DNA of 64,000 bases from Streptomyces sp. SA15. Lineage in GTDB: Bacteria > Actinomycetota > Actinomycetes > Streptomycetales > Streptomycetaceae. Location of the stretch: positions 62,001-126,000 of the forward strand of contig NZ_NTGE01000142.1 in the NCBI RefSeq assembly GCF_002291145.1, given 5' to 3'. Of the stretch, positions 33,698 through 42,469 are shown piece after piece. A model generated the notes under the pieces. The model did not search any database. It saw nothing but the letters and a program-made list of their open reading frames with translations, and had not been told where the DNA came from. A program made the translations under genes and the position numbers. Each line of letters begins with the position of its first letter. The first letter of the stretch is position 1.

Positions 33698-33781
33698 TGC
33701 CCGGAGCCGGACTTGAACCGGCACGCCCGCGAAGGGGCAGCGAGGTTTAAGCTCGCCGTGTCTGCATTCCACCATCCGGGC
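33698..33781 (-). tRNA. bldA: tRNA-Leu (anticodon UAA), bldA
   Basis: An 84-base tRNA on the minus strand. The acceptor arm GCCCGGA pairs with TCCGGGC (33699-33705), with discriminator A and no encoded CCA. The D-arm has the leucine pattern, the anticodon stem GCGAG/CTCGC carries loop CTTAAAC, there is a long variable arm, and the T-arm contains GGTTCAAGTCC. The anticodon TAA is at 33747-33749, reading UUA. In Streptomyces this is the single tRNA for the rare UUA codon. Its loss blocks aerial growth and many antibiotics. It lies between pobA and an ABC/FtsX operon. A CGACCCTTTTCC stretch and small GCCGC/GCGGC hairpin follow its 3' end. Confidence 0.97.
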
Positions 33782-34175
33782 AGGCCATGGGCGCCGCTTC
33801 GAGGTTCCGAGACTATCGGGACGCGTCCCCCGAACAGCGGGCAGGCGGAGCGATGTTGTCTTATTTTATTGATGTCTGAGGGTGCATCAGCACACGGAAC
33901 AGGCCATCCGCACTTGCCAATAGCCTTACGTGCGACGCTCGGCCGTGTATGCGGAATGACGGAATTTCACCGCCCGAACGAGGGGGCTCCACCTGTTCTC
34001 CGCCCGGCCACCCCTCAGGGGTGCCCCTCATCCCCAGGTATGACACCGCGGCGAGTGGTCCGCCGTGAGTCGCCCTTCGGAACCGGAACAGCGGCTGACT
34101 ACACGGCCGTCCGCGGCCAGGACGATGGATGACGTCCCTCGACAACCCCCCACGTCCTACAGGAGTGCTCTTCTC
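33782..34175. other. Region between bldA and the ABC/FtsX operon, with candidate bldA promoter
   Basis: This 394-bp stretch should hold the leftward bldA promoter and the rightward promoter for the ABC gene. A leftward TAGTCT box (33810-33815) with a weak GCTGTT 17 bp upstream would start RNA about 22 bases before the mature tRNA end. An AT-rich run near 33859-33871 (TTATTTTATTGATG) and a small ACCCCTCAGGGGT palindrome near 34012 are the other features. I see no protein gene. Confidence 0.4.
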
Positions 34176-34946
34176 GTGACCACCGCATCCATCGCCGGCC
34201 GGACCACCACCGTGGCGGCGCGTGCCACGGATCTGTCGAAGATCTACGGACAGGGCGAGACCCAGGTGGTCGCCCTCGACCGGGTCTCCATCGACTTCCA
34301 GCAGGCCGAGTTCACCGCGATCATGGGCCCCTCCGGGTCCGGCAAGTCCACGCTGATGCACTGCGTGGCCGGCCTGGACACCTTCTCCTCCGGCTCCGTG
34401 CGCATCGGCGACACCGAGCTCGGGTCCCTGAAGGACAAGCAGCTGACCAAGCTGCGCCGGGACAAGATCGGCTTCATCTTCCAGGCGTTCAACCTGCTGC
34501 CGACCCTGACCGCCCTGGAGAACATCACGCTCCCGATGGACATCGCGGGCCGTAAGCCGGACAAGCAGTGGCTGGATTCGGTCATCCGGATGGTGGGCCT
34601 GGCCGACCGGCTCGGCCACCGGCCCTCCCAGCTCTCCGGCGGCCAGCAGCAGCGCGTCGCCGTGGCCCGCGCCCTGGCCTCCCGGCCCGACATCATCTTC
34701 GGCGACGAGCCGACCGGAAACCTCGACTCGCGCTCGGGCGCCGAGGTCCTCGGCTTCCTGCGCAACTCGGTGCGGGAGTTGGGACAGACCGTGGTGATGG
34801 TGACCCACGACCCGGTGGCGGCGGCGTACGCGGACCGGGTGGTGTTCCTGGCGGACGGGCGGCTCGTCGACGAGGTGTACGGGCCGACCGCCGACGCGGT
34901 CCTCGATCGCATGAAGCAGTTCGACGCCAAGGGCCGCACCAGCTGA
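34176..34946 (+). CDS. ABC transporter ATP-binding protein (LolD/MacB-like)
   Basis: ATPase of 256 aa in the MacB/LolD/FtsE group. Walker A is GPSGSGKS, the Q-loop lies in GFIFQAFNLLPTLTALENI, the signature is LSGGQQQRVAVARAL, Walker B is IIFGDEPTGNLD and the H-loop is MVTHDPVAAAYADRV. GTG 34176 has AGGAG ten bases upstream. It is paired with the large FtsX-type permease 68 bp downstream. A near-identical module occurs at 57674-61023. Such mechanotransmission systems move or extract envelope lipids, peptides or drugs; cargo is unknown. Confidence 0.92.
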   Translation: MTTASIAGRTTTVAARATDLSKIYGQGETQVVALDRVSIDFQQAEFTAIMGPSGSGKSTLMHCVAGLDTFSSGSVRIGDTELGSLKDKQLTKLRRDKIGFIFQAFNLLPTLTALENITLPMDIAGRKPDKQWLDSVIRMVGLADRLGHRPSQLSGGQQQRVAVARALASRPDIIFGDEPTGNLDSRSGAEVLGFLRNSVRELGQTVVMVTHDPVAAAYADRVVFLADGRLVDEVYGPTADAVLDRMKQFDAKGRTS

Positions 34947-35014
34947 CCCCCGATCAGGACCGCCAAAACCGCCAGGACCGCCAGGACTGACGAGAAGAAC
35001 TGAGAAGAACACCC

Positions 35015-37543
35015 ATGTTCCGTACCGCCTTGCGCAACGTACTCGCGCACAAGGCCCGGCTCCTGATGACCGTGCTCGCCGTGATGCTCGGCGTGGCCTT
35101 CGTGTCGGGGACCCTGGTCTTCACCAACACCATCTCCGAGGCCTACCAGAAGAGTTCGGCCAAGGGCTTCGACCAGGTCGACGTGGCCGTCGAGCCCGAG
35201 ACCCAGGCCAACAGGGGCGACACCCTCGGCAAGACCGCCGAGCTGACGCAGGCGGTGCTCGACGAGAGCGCCAAGGTGCCCGGCGCCGCGTCCGCCATCG
35301 GCGTGGTCAACGGCTTCACCGCGATCGCCGACAAGGACGGCAAGCTGATCGGCGGCGGCTTCCAGTCGCAGGGCGGGAACTACTGGGGCACGAAGGACGC
35401 CCGGTATCCGCTGGTCAGCGGGCACGCACCGAAGGGCGCGGACGAGGTCCTCATCGACTCCGAGACCGCTGAGCGCACCGGGTACAAGGTCGGCGACACC
35501 GTTCGGCTCTCGGTGGACGGCCCGGTCCTCGACCCGAAGATCGTCGGCATCTTCACCACCGACGACGGCAATGTCGCGGCCGGCGGCAGCCTCGCCCTCT
35601 TCGACACGGCGACCGCGCAGCAGCTGTTCGGCAAGACGGGCACGTACGACGAGATCGCCGTCAAGGCGAAGGCCGGTGTCACGCAGGCCGCGCTGAAGGC
35701 CGAACTGGACAAGGCGCTGCCGAAGGACGTCGCGGAGACCACGACCGGCAAGCAACTCGCCGACCACCAGGCCGAGATGATCGCCTCGCAGATGTCCGGG
35801 CTGAAGCAGGGCCTGCTGGTCTTCGCGGGCATCGCGCTCTTCGTCGGTACGTTCATCATCGCCAACACCTTCACGATGCTGGTCGCGCAGCGCACCAAGG
35901 AACTGGCGCTGCTGCGGGCCGTGGGGGCCTCGCGCCGGCAGGTCACCCGGTCCGTCCTCGTCGAGGCGTTCGTGGTCGGCACGGTCGCCGCGGTGACCGG
36001 CCTCGCCGCCGGTGTCGGCATCGGTGCGGGACTGCGGGCGCTGATGGGCACGTTCGACGCGGCCGTCCCGGACGGACCGCTGATCATCGCGCCGAGCACG
36101 GTCGTCACGGCCCTCGCCGTCGGCATCCTCATCACCATGCTGGCGGCCTGGCTGCCGGGCCGCCGGGCCGCGAAGATCCCGCCGGTGGCGGCGATGAGCA
36201 GCGTGCACGCGCAGGCGACGACCAAGTCGCTGGTGCTGCGCAACACGCTGGGCGCGCTGTTCTCGGGAGCGGGCATCGCGGTCGTCCTCGCGGCGACGAC
36301 GATGTCCGGCTCGGACGGCCAAGCCCCCATGGGCCTCGGCGCGGTCCTCCTCATCATCGGCGTCTTCATCCTCACGCCGCTCCTGTCCCGCCCGCTGATC
36401 GCGGCCGCGGCACCGGTGCTGCGCGTGTTCGGTGTCTCGGGCAAGCTGGCCCGCCAGAACTCGGTGCGCAATCCCCGTCGTACGGCCGCCACCGCCTCCG
36501 CGCTGATGATCGGCCTCACCCTGATCACCGGCATGACGGTGATGGCGGGCAGCCTGCAGAAGTCGATCGACAAGATGGCGGCGTCCGCGATCAAGGCGGA
36601 CTACGTGGTGTCCATGGCGAACTTCAACGAGTTGTCGCCGGACGTCGAGAAGAAGCTGAAGCAGCTCGACGACGTCACCGCCACCAGCCCGCTGCGCAAC
36701 GCCCCCTCGCGCATCGACGGCCAGACCGAGTACCTCACCGGCGTCACGGGCAGCACCATCGGCGAGCTGACCGAACTGAAGGTCGACGAGGGCTCCTTCA
36801 AGGTGGGTGGCGCGCAGGTGGTCGTGGACGCCGACACCGCCAAGCTGCACGACTGGAAGGCGGGTTCCAGCTTCACCGTCAACTACGAGGACGGCGAGAA
36901 GCAGAAGCTGACGGTCGCCGGGGTCTACGAGGGCAACGACATGATCCAGGGGATCCTCCTGGACAACGCCGCCCTCTCCCCGCACCAGACGGACCCGGCC
37001 GACATGCGGGTCATGGTCAAGACGTCCGACGGGGCGTCGAGCGCGACGAAGGACCGGATCGAGAAGGCCCTCGGCTCCAACCCGGCCATCAAGGTCCAGG
37101 ACAAGAAGGACCTGTCCAACGAGATCGCGCAGATGTTCACCTTGATGCTGAACATGGTCTACGGCCTGCTGGCGATGGCGGTGCTCGTCGCGGTCCTCGG
37201 CGTCATCAACACCCTGGCCATGTCCGTCTTCGAGCGCTCCCAGGAGATCGGCATGCTGCGCGCGATCGGCCTGGACCGCAAGGGCATCAAGCGGATGGTC
37301 CGCCTGGAGTCCCTGGTCATCTCGCTCTTCGGCGGGGTGCTGGGCATCGGCCTCGGCGTGTTCTTCGGCTGGGCGGCCGGTGAGCTGCTCGGCACGCGCA
37401 TGGCGACGTACGAACTGGTCCTGCCGTGGGCCCGGATGGCCGTGTTCCTGCTGCTGGCCGCGACGGTGGGCGTCCTGGCGGCGCTCTGGCCGGCCCGGCG
37501 GGCGGCGCGGCTGAACATGCTGGCGGCGATCAAGTCCGAGTAG
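35015..37543 (+). CDS. FtsX-like ABC permease (MacB-type, two FtsX repeats)
   Basis: Large permease of 842 aa. One N-terminal helix (LLMTVLAVMLGVAFVSGTLV) leads to an outside MacB_PCD-like domain of about 220 residues. The first FtsX block contains FAGIALFVGTFIIANTFTML and the cytoplasmic loop QRTKELALLRAVGASRRQV. The second half repeats the plan, with outside domain about 530-710 and FtsX block MAVLVAVLGVINTLAMSVFE, RSQEIGMLRAIGLDRKGIKR. A strong terminator follows at once. It is the partner of the preceding ATPase. Confidence 0.92.
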   Translation: MFRTALRNVLAHKARLLMTVLAVMLGVAFVSGTLVFTNTISEAYQKSSAKGFDQVDVAVEPETQANRGDTLGKTAELTQAVLDESAKVPGAASAIGVVNGFTAIADKDGKLIGGGFQSQGGNYWGTKDARYPLVSGHAPKGADEVLIDSETAERTGYKVGDTVRLSVDGPVLDPKIVGIFTTDDGNVAAGGSLALFDTATAQQLFGKTGTYDEIAVKAKAGVTQAALKAELDKALPKDVAETTTGKQLADHQAEMIASQMSGLKQGLLVFAGIALFVGTFIIANTFTMLVAQRTKELALLRAVGASRRQVTRSVLVEAFVVGTVAAVTGLAAGVGIGAGLRALMGTFDAAVPDGPLIIAPSTVVTALAVGILITMLAAWLPGRRAAKIPPVAAMSSVHAQATTKSLVLRNTLGALFSGAGIAVVLAATTMSGSDGQAPMGLGAVLLIIGVFILTPLLSRPLIAAAAPVLRVFGVSGKLARQNSVRNPRRTAATASALMIGLTLITGMTVMAGSLQKSIDKMAASAIKADYVVSMANFNELSPDVEKKLKQLDDVTATSPLRNAPSRIDGQTEYLTGVTGSTIGELTELKVDEGSFKVGGAQVVVDADTAKLHDWKAGSSFTVNYEDGEKQKLTVAGVYEGNDMIQGILLDNAALSPHQTDPADMRVMVKTSDGASSATKDRIEKALGSNPAIKVQDKKDLSNEIAQMFTLMLNMVYGLLAMAVLVAVLGVINTLAMSVFERSQEIGMLRAIGLDRKGIKRMVRLESLVISLFGGVLGIGLGVFFGWAAGELLGTRMATYELVLPWARMAVFLLLAATVGVLAALWPARRAARLNMLAAIKSE

Positions 37544-37555
37544 GGGTACGACGAC

Positions 37556-37589
37556 AAGGGGCCCGTCGCCGGACGGCGACGGGCCCCTT
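37556..37589. terminator. Two-way terminator
   Basis: A perfect 15-bp stem AAGGGGCCCGTCGCC / complement with loop GGAC lies between the convergent permease and cyclopropane-synthase-like genes. Confidence 0.92.
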
Positions 37590-37599
37590 CCGCCTGTGT

Positions 37600-38901
37600 T
37601 CAGTTCCAGGTACGGGAGCGCAGGGGCATCCCCGAGTCGCCGGACTCCGGGGTCTTGATGGCGAGGACCTGGTTGACACCGATGCGGTTGCGCTCGAAGG
37701 CGAGGGCGGAGGCAGCCATGTACAGCCGCCAGACGCGGGCCCGCCCCGGGCTGGTCAGCTGCACGGCCCGGGTCCAGTCGGCCTCCAGGTTGGCGACCCA
37801 GCGGCGCAGGGTGAGGGCGTAGTGCTCGCGGATCGACTCCACGTCACGGACCTCGAAACCGGCGCGTTCGAGTTGGGTGACGGTGGTGCCGACGGGGGCG
37901 AGTTCGCCGTCGGGGAAGACGTAGGAGTCGATGAACTGATCGACCTGATAGGCCGATTCGTTTCTCTCCGGCCGGCGGGCGATCTGGTGGTTGAGCAGCC
38001 GCCCACCGGGCTTGAGGAGGTGGCGGAGGTCGGTGGCGTACTCCAGGTACCGGTCGGCGCCGACGTGTTCGGCCATGCCGATGGAGGAGATCGCGTCGTA
38101 CGGCCCGTCGGCGACGTCCCGGTAGTCCTGTACGCGGATCTCGACCCGGTCGGTCAGTCCCTCGTCGGCGACGCGCTTACGGGCGTACGCGGCCTGCTCG
38201 TGGGAGAGGGTGATGCCGACGACACTCACGCCGTGCTCGCGGGCGGCGTGGATGGCCATGGAGCCCCAGCCGCAGCCGACGTCCAGCAGGCGCCGGCCGG
38301 GGGTCAGGTCCAGCTTGCGGGAGATGAGTTCCAGCTTGTCCCGCTGGGCGGTCTCGAGGGTGCCGCCTTCGGATTCCGGGGCCGGCCAGTAGGCGCAGGA
38401 GTAAACCATGCTCGGGCCCAGGACGATCTCGTAGAAGTCGTTGCCGACGTCGTAGTGGTGGCTGATGGCGCGCTTGTCGCTGCGCTTGGTGTGCAGGTGG
38501 CGGCGGGGTCTGCGGACCTCCTCCCGGGGCGGGGCGGGCGGGATCGGGGGCCCGGCGAGTGCGAACAGTCCGCGGACGGCGGCGCGTACGTCGGGGTCGC
38601 GCAGGGCCTGGGTGAGGGTCCTGGCGTCCTCTCCGCGTTCCCAGACGAGGCCCGCCATCTGCTCGAGGGCGGCGTAGAGGTCGCCTTCGATGTCCAGGTC
38701 TCCCGCGACCCAGGCACGGGCCAGGCCCAGCTCGCCGGGCTTCCACAGGAGGCGGCGTACGGCCCTGCGGTTGCGTACGACGAGGGTCGGTGCGCCCGGC
38801 GGCCCCGCCTGCGAACCGTCCCAGGCGCGGATGCGCACCGGGAGTGGGGCTCCCAGCAACTGTTCGACGAGGCTCTTCAGCCGCGAGGCGGCGTGTGGCA
38901 T
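37600..38901 (-). CDS. Cyclopropane-fatty-acyl-phospholipid synthase family methyltransferase
   Basis: SAM-dependent enzyme of 433 aa. The N-terminal 130 residues form the lipid-binding part (APTLVVRNRRAVRRLLWKPG, AWVAGDLDIEGDLYAALEQM). The methyltransferase part has ISHHYDVGNDFYEIVLGPSM, CAYWPAP, the SAM motif LLDVGCGWGSMAIHAAREHG, and SIGMAEHVGADRYLEYATDL. It adds a methylene or methyl group to unsaturated phospholipid chains at the membrane. ATG 38901 has GGAGGTG six bases upstream. CFA, tuberculostearate-type and mycolic-type methyltransferases share this core, so the product is not fixed. Confidence 0.9.
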   Translation of the reverse strand: MPHAASRLKSLVEQLLGAPLPVRIRAWDGSQAGPPGAPTLVVRNRRAVRRLLWKPGELGLARAWVAGDLDIEGDLYAALEQMAGLVWERGEDARTLTQALRDPDVRAAVRGLFALAGPPIPPAPPREEVRRPRRHLHTKRSDKRAISHHYDVGNDFYEIVLGPSMVYSCAYWPAPESEGGTLETAQRDKLELISRKLDLTPGRRLLDVGCGWGSMAIHAAREHGVSVVGITLSHEQAAYARKRVADEGLTDRVEIRVQDYRDVADGPYDAISSIGMAEHVGADRYLEYATDLRHLLKPGGRLLNHQIARRPERNESAYQVDQFIDSYVFPDGELAPVGTTVTQLERAGFEVRDVESIREHYALTLRRWVANLEADWTRAVQLTSPGRARVWRLYMAASALAFERNRIGVNQVLAIKTPESGDSGMPLRSRTWN

Positions 38902-39096
38902 GGCGTACACCTCCGTGACGGGGGATCCCGGAATGTCCAACACCACGTAAACACCAGCGGGGCTGAGCCGCAGTCCCCCGTTCGCGTTACGGCTGTGCAA
39001 AATGCGTGCGCGGGGCATGGGGTTTGGCGCGCGTTTCACCGTGCGGCCGCCCTCAGCGACGGTCACACCGACACACACCGACACCGTCAAACGCCG

Positions 39097-39132
39097 AAAG
39101 GCCCCCCGCACCACGGATGGCGGGGAGCCCTT
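39097..39132 (-). terminator. Terminator after ndh
   Basis: GGC(C)CCCCGC and GCGGGG(A)GCC pair around a ten-base loop just past the leftward ndh stop. One mismatch interrupts the stem, and the outer bases AAAG/CTT continue the pairing. Confidence 0.7.
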
Positions 39133-39154
39133 CGGTCAGTTCAACCGCGCCGCG

Positions 39155-40552
39155 TCAGGACGCCTTGGCCTGCTCGGCCTTCGGCTTCTCCTCGGCCTTG
39201 CTCGCGGCAGCGACCGGCGCCGGCTTGGCCGCCTCGTAGAACTCCTCGCGCGGAGTCTCCAGGGCGCCGAGGGCCACGACCTCGCGCTTGAGGAACATGC
39301 CGAGCGTCCAGTCGGCGAAGACGCGGATCTTGCGGTTCCAGGTCGGCATGGCCAGACCGTGGTAGCCACGGTGCATGTACCAGGCCAGGCGACCCTTCAG
39401 CTTGATCTTCATCTTGCCCATGACGATCATCGCGACGCCCTTGTGGAGGCCGAGCCCGGCCACCGCGCCCTTGTTGGCGTGCGAGTAGTCCTTCTGCGGG
39501 AAGCCCCGCATACCGGAGATCACGTTGTCACCGAGGACCCGCGCCTGCCGCAGCGCGTGCTGCGCGTTCGGCGGGCACCAGGCGTTCTCGTTGCCCGCCT
39601 TGCGGCCGATGAGGTCCGGAACCTGGGCGTTGTCGCCCGCGGCCCAGATGTAGTCCGTGCCCTTGACCTGGAGCGTGGGCTCGCAGTCGACGTGGCCGCG
39701 GGGGCCGAGCGGGAGGCCGTAACGGGACAGGGCCGGGTTCGGCTTGACGCCCGCCGTCCAGACGATGGTGCTGGAGTCGACCTCGAGGCCGTTCTTCAGC
39801 ACGACGTGGCCGTCGACGCAGGAGTCCATGGAGGTGGAGAGGTAGACCTCGACCCCGCGGGCCTCCAGGTGCTCCTTGCCGTACTGGCCGAGCTTGGGGC
39901 CGACCTCGGGCAGGATCTTGTCGGCGGCGTCGACGAGGATGAACCGCATGTCCTCGCGGGAGACGTTGTTGTAGTACTTCGCCGCGTCGCGAGCCATGTC
40001 CTCGACCTCGCCGATGGTCTCCGCACCCGCGAAGCCACCGCCGACGAAGACGAAGGTGAGCGCCTTGCGGCGGATCTCCTCGTCGTTCGTGGAGTCGGCC
40101 TTGTCCAGCTGCTCGAGGACGTGGTTGCGCAGGCCGATGGCCTCCTCGATGCCCTTCATGCCGATGCCCTGCTCGGCGAGGCCGGGGATCGGGAAGGTGC
40201 GGGAGACCGCGCCGAGCGCGATGACCAGGTAGTCGAAGGGCAGCTCGTACGCCTCGCCGACCAGCGGGGCGATCGTGGCGACCTTGCGGTCCTGGTCGAT
40301 GGTGGTGACCCGGCCGGTGAGGACCTCCGCCTTCGGGAGCACGCGTCGCAGCGGGACGACGACGTGTCGGGGGGAGATGTTGCCGGCGGCGGTTTCGGGA
40401 AGGAAGGGCTGGTAGGTCATGTACGACCGGGGGTCGACGACCGTGACGGTCGCCTCGCCGTAGCGCATCTTCTTCATGATGCGCCGAGCTGCGTACAGGC
40501 CTACGTACCCACCGCCTACTACGAGGATCCTGGGACGCTCCGTGGTGCTCAT
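39155..40552 (-). CDS. ndh: Type II NADH dehydrogenase
   Basis: Single-subunit, non-proton-pumping NADH:menaquinone oxidoreductase, 465 aa, on the inner face of the membrane. FAD motif ILVVGGGYVGLYAARRIMKK lies at the N-terminus, NADH motif TFVFVGGGFAGAETIGEVED in the middle, and IWAAGDNAQVPD near the FAD end. The C-terminal amphipathic part (KIKLKGRLAWYMHRGYHGLA) docks on the membrane. It ends in an Ala/Lys tail. Start ATG 40552. A Rex-type operator lies about 320 bp upstream, linking expression to the NADH/NAD+ ratio, as known for respiratory genes of Streptomyces. Confidence 0.95.
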   Translation of the reverse strand: MSTTERPRILVVGGGYVGLYAARRIMKKMRYGEATVTVVDPRSYMTYQPFLPETAAGNISPRHVVVPLRRVLPKAEVLTGRVTTIDQDRKVATIAPLVGEAYELPFDYLVIALGAVSRTFPIPGLAEQGIGMKGIEEAIGLRNHVLEQLDKADSTNDEEIRRKALTFVFVGGGFAGAETIGEVEDMARDAAKYYNNVSREDMRFILVDAADKILPEVGPKLGQYGKEHLEARGVEVYLSTSMDSCVDGHVVLKNGLEVDSSTIVWTAGVKPNPALSRYGLPLGPRGHVDCEPTLQVKGTDYIWAAGDNAQVPDLIGRKAGNENAWCPPNAQHALRQARVLGDNVISGMRGFPQKDYSHANKGAVAGLGLHKGVAMIVMGKMKIKLKGRLAWYMHRGYHGLAMPTWNRKIRVFADWTLGMFLKREVVALGALETPREEFYEAAKPAPVAAASKAEEKPKAEQAKAS

Positions 40553-40871
40553 GCCATCGAGTATCCACCCGCTCCAGGGGGGTAGCTCGTGCGCCCCTTC
40601 ACAAGCTCGGGCAGGGTGTGTGCTATTCTCCGCGGCTCGCCTGATCCAGGTCATGGCGGCGACCGGAACCCACCGTACAGTGCGGGCCGTTGTCAATGCC
40701 GCGTGAGCTGCCTCTCTTTCGGACCGGCCCACCCGTGAGCCACCCTCGCCGGGCCCTCGCGGGCACCTCCCGGAGCACCCTTCCCCACCCCTTCTGAACA
40801 CGTTCAATGGCGTATCGGACCCCCAGACGGGTCAACCGAGCGCCTCCCGTGCTCCTACCGGGCCGATTTCC

Positions 40872-40889
40872 TTGTGAAGAACTTCACGA
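40872..40889 (-). promoter_or_regulatory. Rex operator (ROP)-like site upstream of ndh
   Basis: TTGTGAA (40872-40878), GAAC, TTCACGA (40883-40889) matches the Rex operator pattern TTGTGAAnnnnTTCACAA with one change. Rex is the redox repressor of actinobacteria that leaves DNA when NADH rises. The site would overlap the -35 region of a leftward promoter ending in TAGGAG. Confidence 0.7.
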
Positions 40890-40905
40890 ACTTTTCCGAC
40901 GACGC

Positions 40906-40940
40906 GTTTCCGAGGGGCCCGCGAGGCCCCCTCGGACGCG
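40906..40940 (-). terminator. Terminator of the divIC-DUF501-ppx operon
   Basis: CCGAGGGG(C)CC and GG(C)CCCCTCGG form a strong stem with loop GCGA, 22 bp past the ppx stop. The flanks GCGT/ACGC extend the pairing. Confidence 0.8.
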
Positions 40941-40961
40941 CTCATACGTCGTCCAGCCTGC

Positions 40962-41903
40962 TCAGGAGACCGACCACGCGATCCCGTCGAGGATGTCGTG
41001 CTCGCTCACCACGACCTCCTCCGCACCGATCCGCTCCATGATCGAGAGGAGGACGAGGGCGCCCGCGGCGATCACGTCGACGCGGCCCGGGTGCATGGAG
41101 GGGATGGCGGCGCGCTCGGCGTGGGTGGAGCGCAGGAGCCGGTCGGTGATCTCGCGGACCTCGTCGTACGGGATCCGGGAGTGGTGGATGGCCGTCGAGT
41201 CGTACTCGGGCAGGTTCTGCGCGATCGCCGCGACCGTCGTGACCGAGCCCGCCAGGCCCACCAGCGTGTGCGCCTCGCGCAGCGGGACCGTCCGCTCGGC
41301 GAGGTCGAGGGCCGCCTCGATGTCCGCCCGCATCGCCGCGATCTGCGCCTCGGACGGCGGGTCGCTGACGAGCCCGTCCCGGACGAGATGCCGCTCGGTC
41401 ATCCGGACGCAGCCGACGTCGACCGAGCGCGCCGCGCGCACGTGGTCGTCGCCGACGACGAACTCCGTCGAACCTCCGCCGATGTCCACGACCAGGAACG
41501 GCCGGTGCAGGTCCTCCCGCCCCGTCAGCTCCTTCGTGGCACCGGTGAAGGAGAACTCCGCCTCCTGGTCACCGGTGATGACCTCCGGCTCGACACCCAG
41601 GATGTCCAGCACACCTCGTACGAACTCGTCCCGGTTCTCGGCGTCCCGGGATGCGGAGGTCGCTACGAAACGCAGGCGCTCCGCGCCGTGCTCCTTGATG
41701 ATCGCCGCGTACTCGTGGCAGGCGGCGAAGGTGCGCTCCAGCGCCTCGGGGGCCAGACGTCCGGTGCGGTCGACGCCCTGGCCGAGACGGACGATCGTCA
41801 TACGGCGGTCCAGGTCGACCAGTTCACCGGTCACTGGGTCGGCGTCGGCGACGAGGAGACGGATGGAGTTCGTACCGCAGTCGATGGCGGCGACTCGGGT
41901 CAC
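40962..41903 (-). CDS. Ppx/GppA family phosphatase
   Basis: Exopolyphosphatase or guanosine pentaphosphate phosphatase of 313 aa, ASKHA fold. AAIDCGTNSIRLLVADAD is the phosphate-1 loop, FVATSASRDAENRDEFV and VITGDQEAEFSFTGATKEL follow, and DIGGGSTEFVVGDD is the phosphate-2 loop. It is shorter than E. coli GppA, like the actinobacterial Ppx2/Ppx1 group. GTG start 41903 overlaps the DUF501 stop by GTGA. Its location after divIC is conserved in actinobacteria. Confidence 0.92.
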   Translation of the reverse strand: MTRVAAIDCGTNSIRLLVADADPVTGELVDLDRRMTIVRLGQGVDRTGRLAPEALERTFAACHEYAAIIKEHGAERLRFVATSASRDAENRDEFVRGVLDILGVEPEVITGDQEAEFSFTGATKELTGREDLHRPFLVVDIGGGSTEFVVGDDHVRAARSVDVGCVRMTERHLVRDGLVSDPPSEAQIAAMRADIEAALDLAERTVPLREAHTLVGLAGSVTTVAAIAQNLPEYDSTAIHHSRIPYDEVREITDRLLRSTHAERAAIPSMHPGRVDVIAAGALVLLSIMERIGAEEVVVSEHDILDGIAWSVS

Positions 41904-42448
41904 TGGGCCTCCCCCTCCTGTACGGACGTTTCCTGGACCGGCGTCACGCACGTCCCCTTGAGCCACCACTCCGGCAGCATCCCCAGCGCCTCGTCGCCCA
42001 GGGGGTTGACCCCGGGGCCGGCCGCCAGGGAGTGGGCGACCAGGACGTGCAGGCACTTCACCCGGTCCGGCATGCCGCCCGCGCTCGGAAAGCCCTTGAG
42101 CTCCTCGATCTCGTCGCGGCGCCGGATGTAGTCCTCGTGCGCGGCACGGTAGGCGGCGGCGAGCACGGGGTCGCTCTCCAGCCGGGCCGTCATCTCCTTC
42201 ATCACGCCGTTCGCCTCCAGCGTGCCGATCGCCGAGGAGGCCTTCGGGCACGTCAGGTAGTACAGCGTCGGGAAGGGCGTGCCGTCGGGCAGGCGCGGGG
42301 CCGTCTCGACGACGTCGGGCTGCCCGCAGGGGCAACGGTGCGCGATGGCGCGCAGGCCGCGCGGCGGACGCCCGAGCTGCTGCTTGAAGGCCTCGACGTC
42401 CGCGTCGGTGGGCTCGGTGCGCGGGGTGGGCGGCGGGGGCGTATGCAT
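41900..42448 (-). CDS. DUF501 domain protein
   Basis: Protein of 182 aa with the DUF501 core: QQLGRPPRGLRAIAHRCPCG, VETAPRLPDGTPFPTLYYLT, CPKASSAIGTLEANGVM, then DYIRRRDEIEELKGFPSAGG and VKCLHVLVAHSLAAGPGVNP. The conserved Cys and His residues (HRCPCG, YYLTCP, CLH) suggest a metal site. Function is unknown; the gene is regularly placed between divIC/ftsB and ppx in actinobacteria. Confidence 0.9.
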   Translation of the reverse strand: MHTPPPPTPRTEPTDADVEAFKQQLGRPPRGLRAIAHRCPCGQPDVVETAPRLPDGTPFPTLYYLTCPKASSAIGTLEANGVMKEMTARLESDPVLAAAYRAAHEDYIRRRDEIEELKGFPSAGGMPDRVKCLHVLVAHSLAAGPGVNPLGDEALGMLPEWWLKGTCVTPVQETSVQEGEAQ

Positions 42449-42469
42449 GCCTGTCTTTCTGTCATCCGT

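Larger units (their letters stand above)
40553..40961. other. Intergenic region upstream of ndh
   Basis: A 409-bp gap. From right to left it contains the terminator of the ppx operon (40906-40940), a Rex-type site (40872-40889) with a leftward TAGGAG box about 18 bp beyond it, and a long untranslated leader of about 290 bp before the ndh ATG. I see no gene in the leader. Confidence 0.55.

Noticed and set aside
34244..36985. Long open frame of 913 codons on the minus strand opposite the ABC/FtsX genes
   Set aside because: Antisense frame of clear ABC and FtsX genes; translation is His/Arg/Asp-rich with no known domain.
37426..39291. Open frame of 621 codons on the plus strand
   Set aside because: Opposite strand of the cyclopropane-synthase-like gene and across its terminator; no domain.
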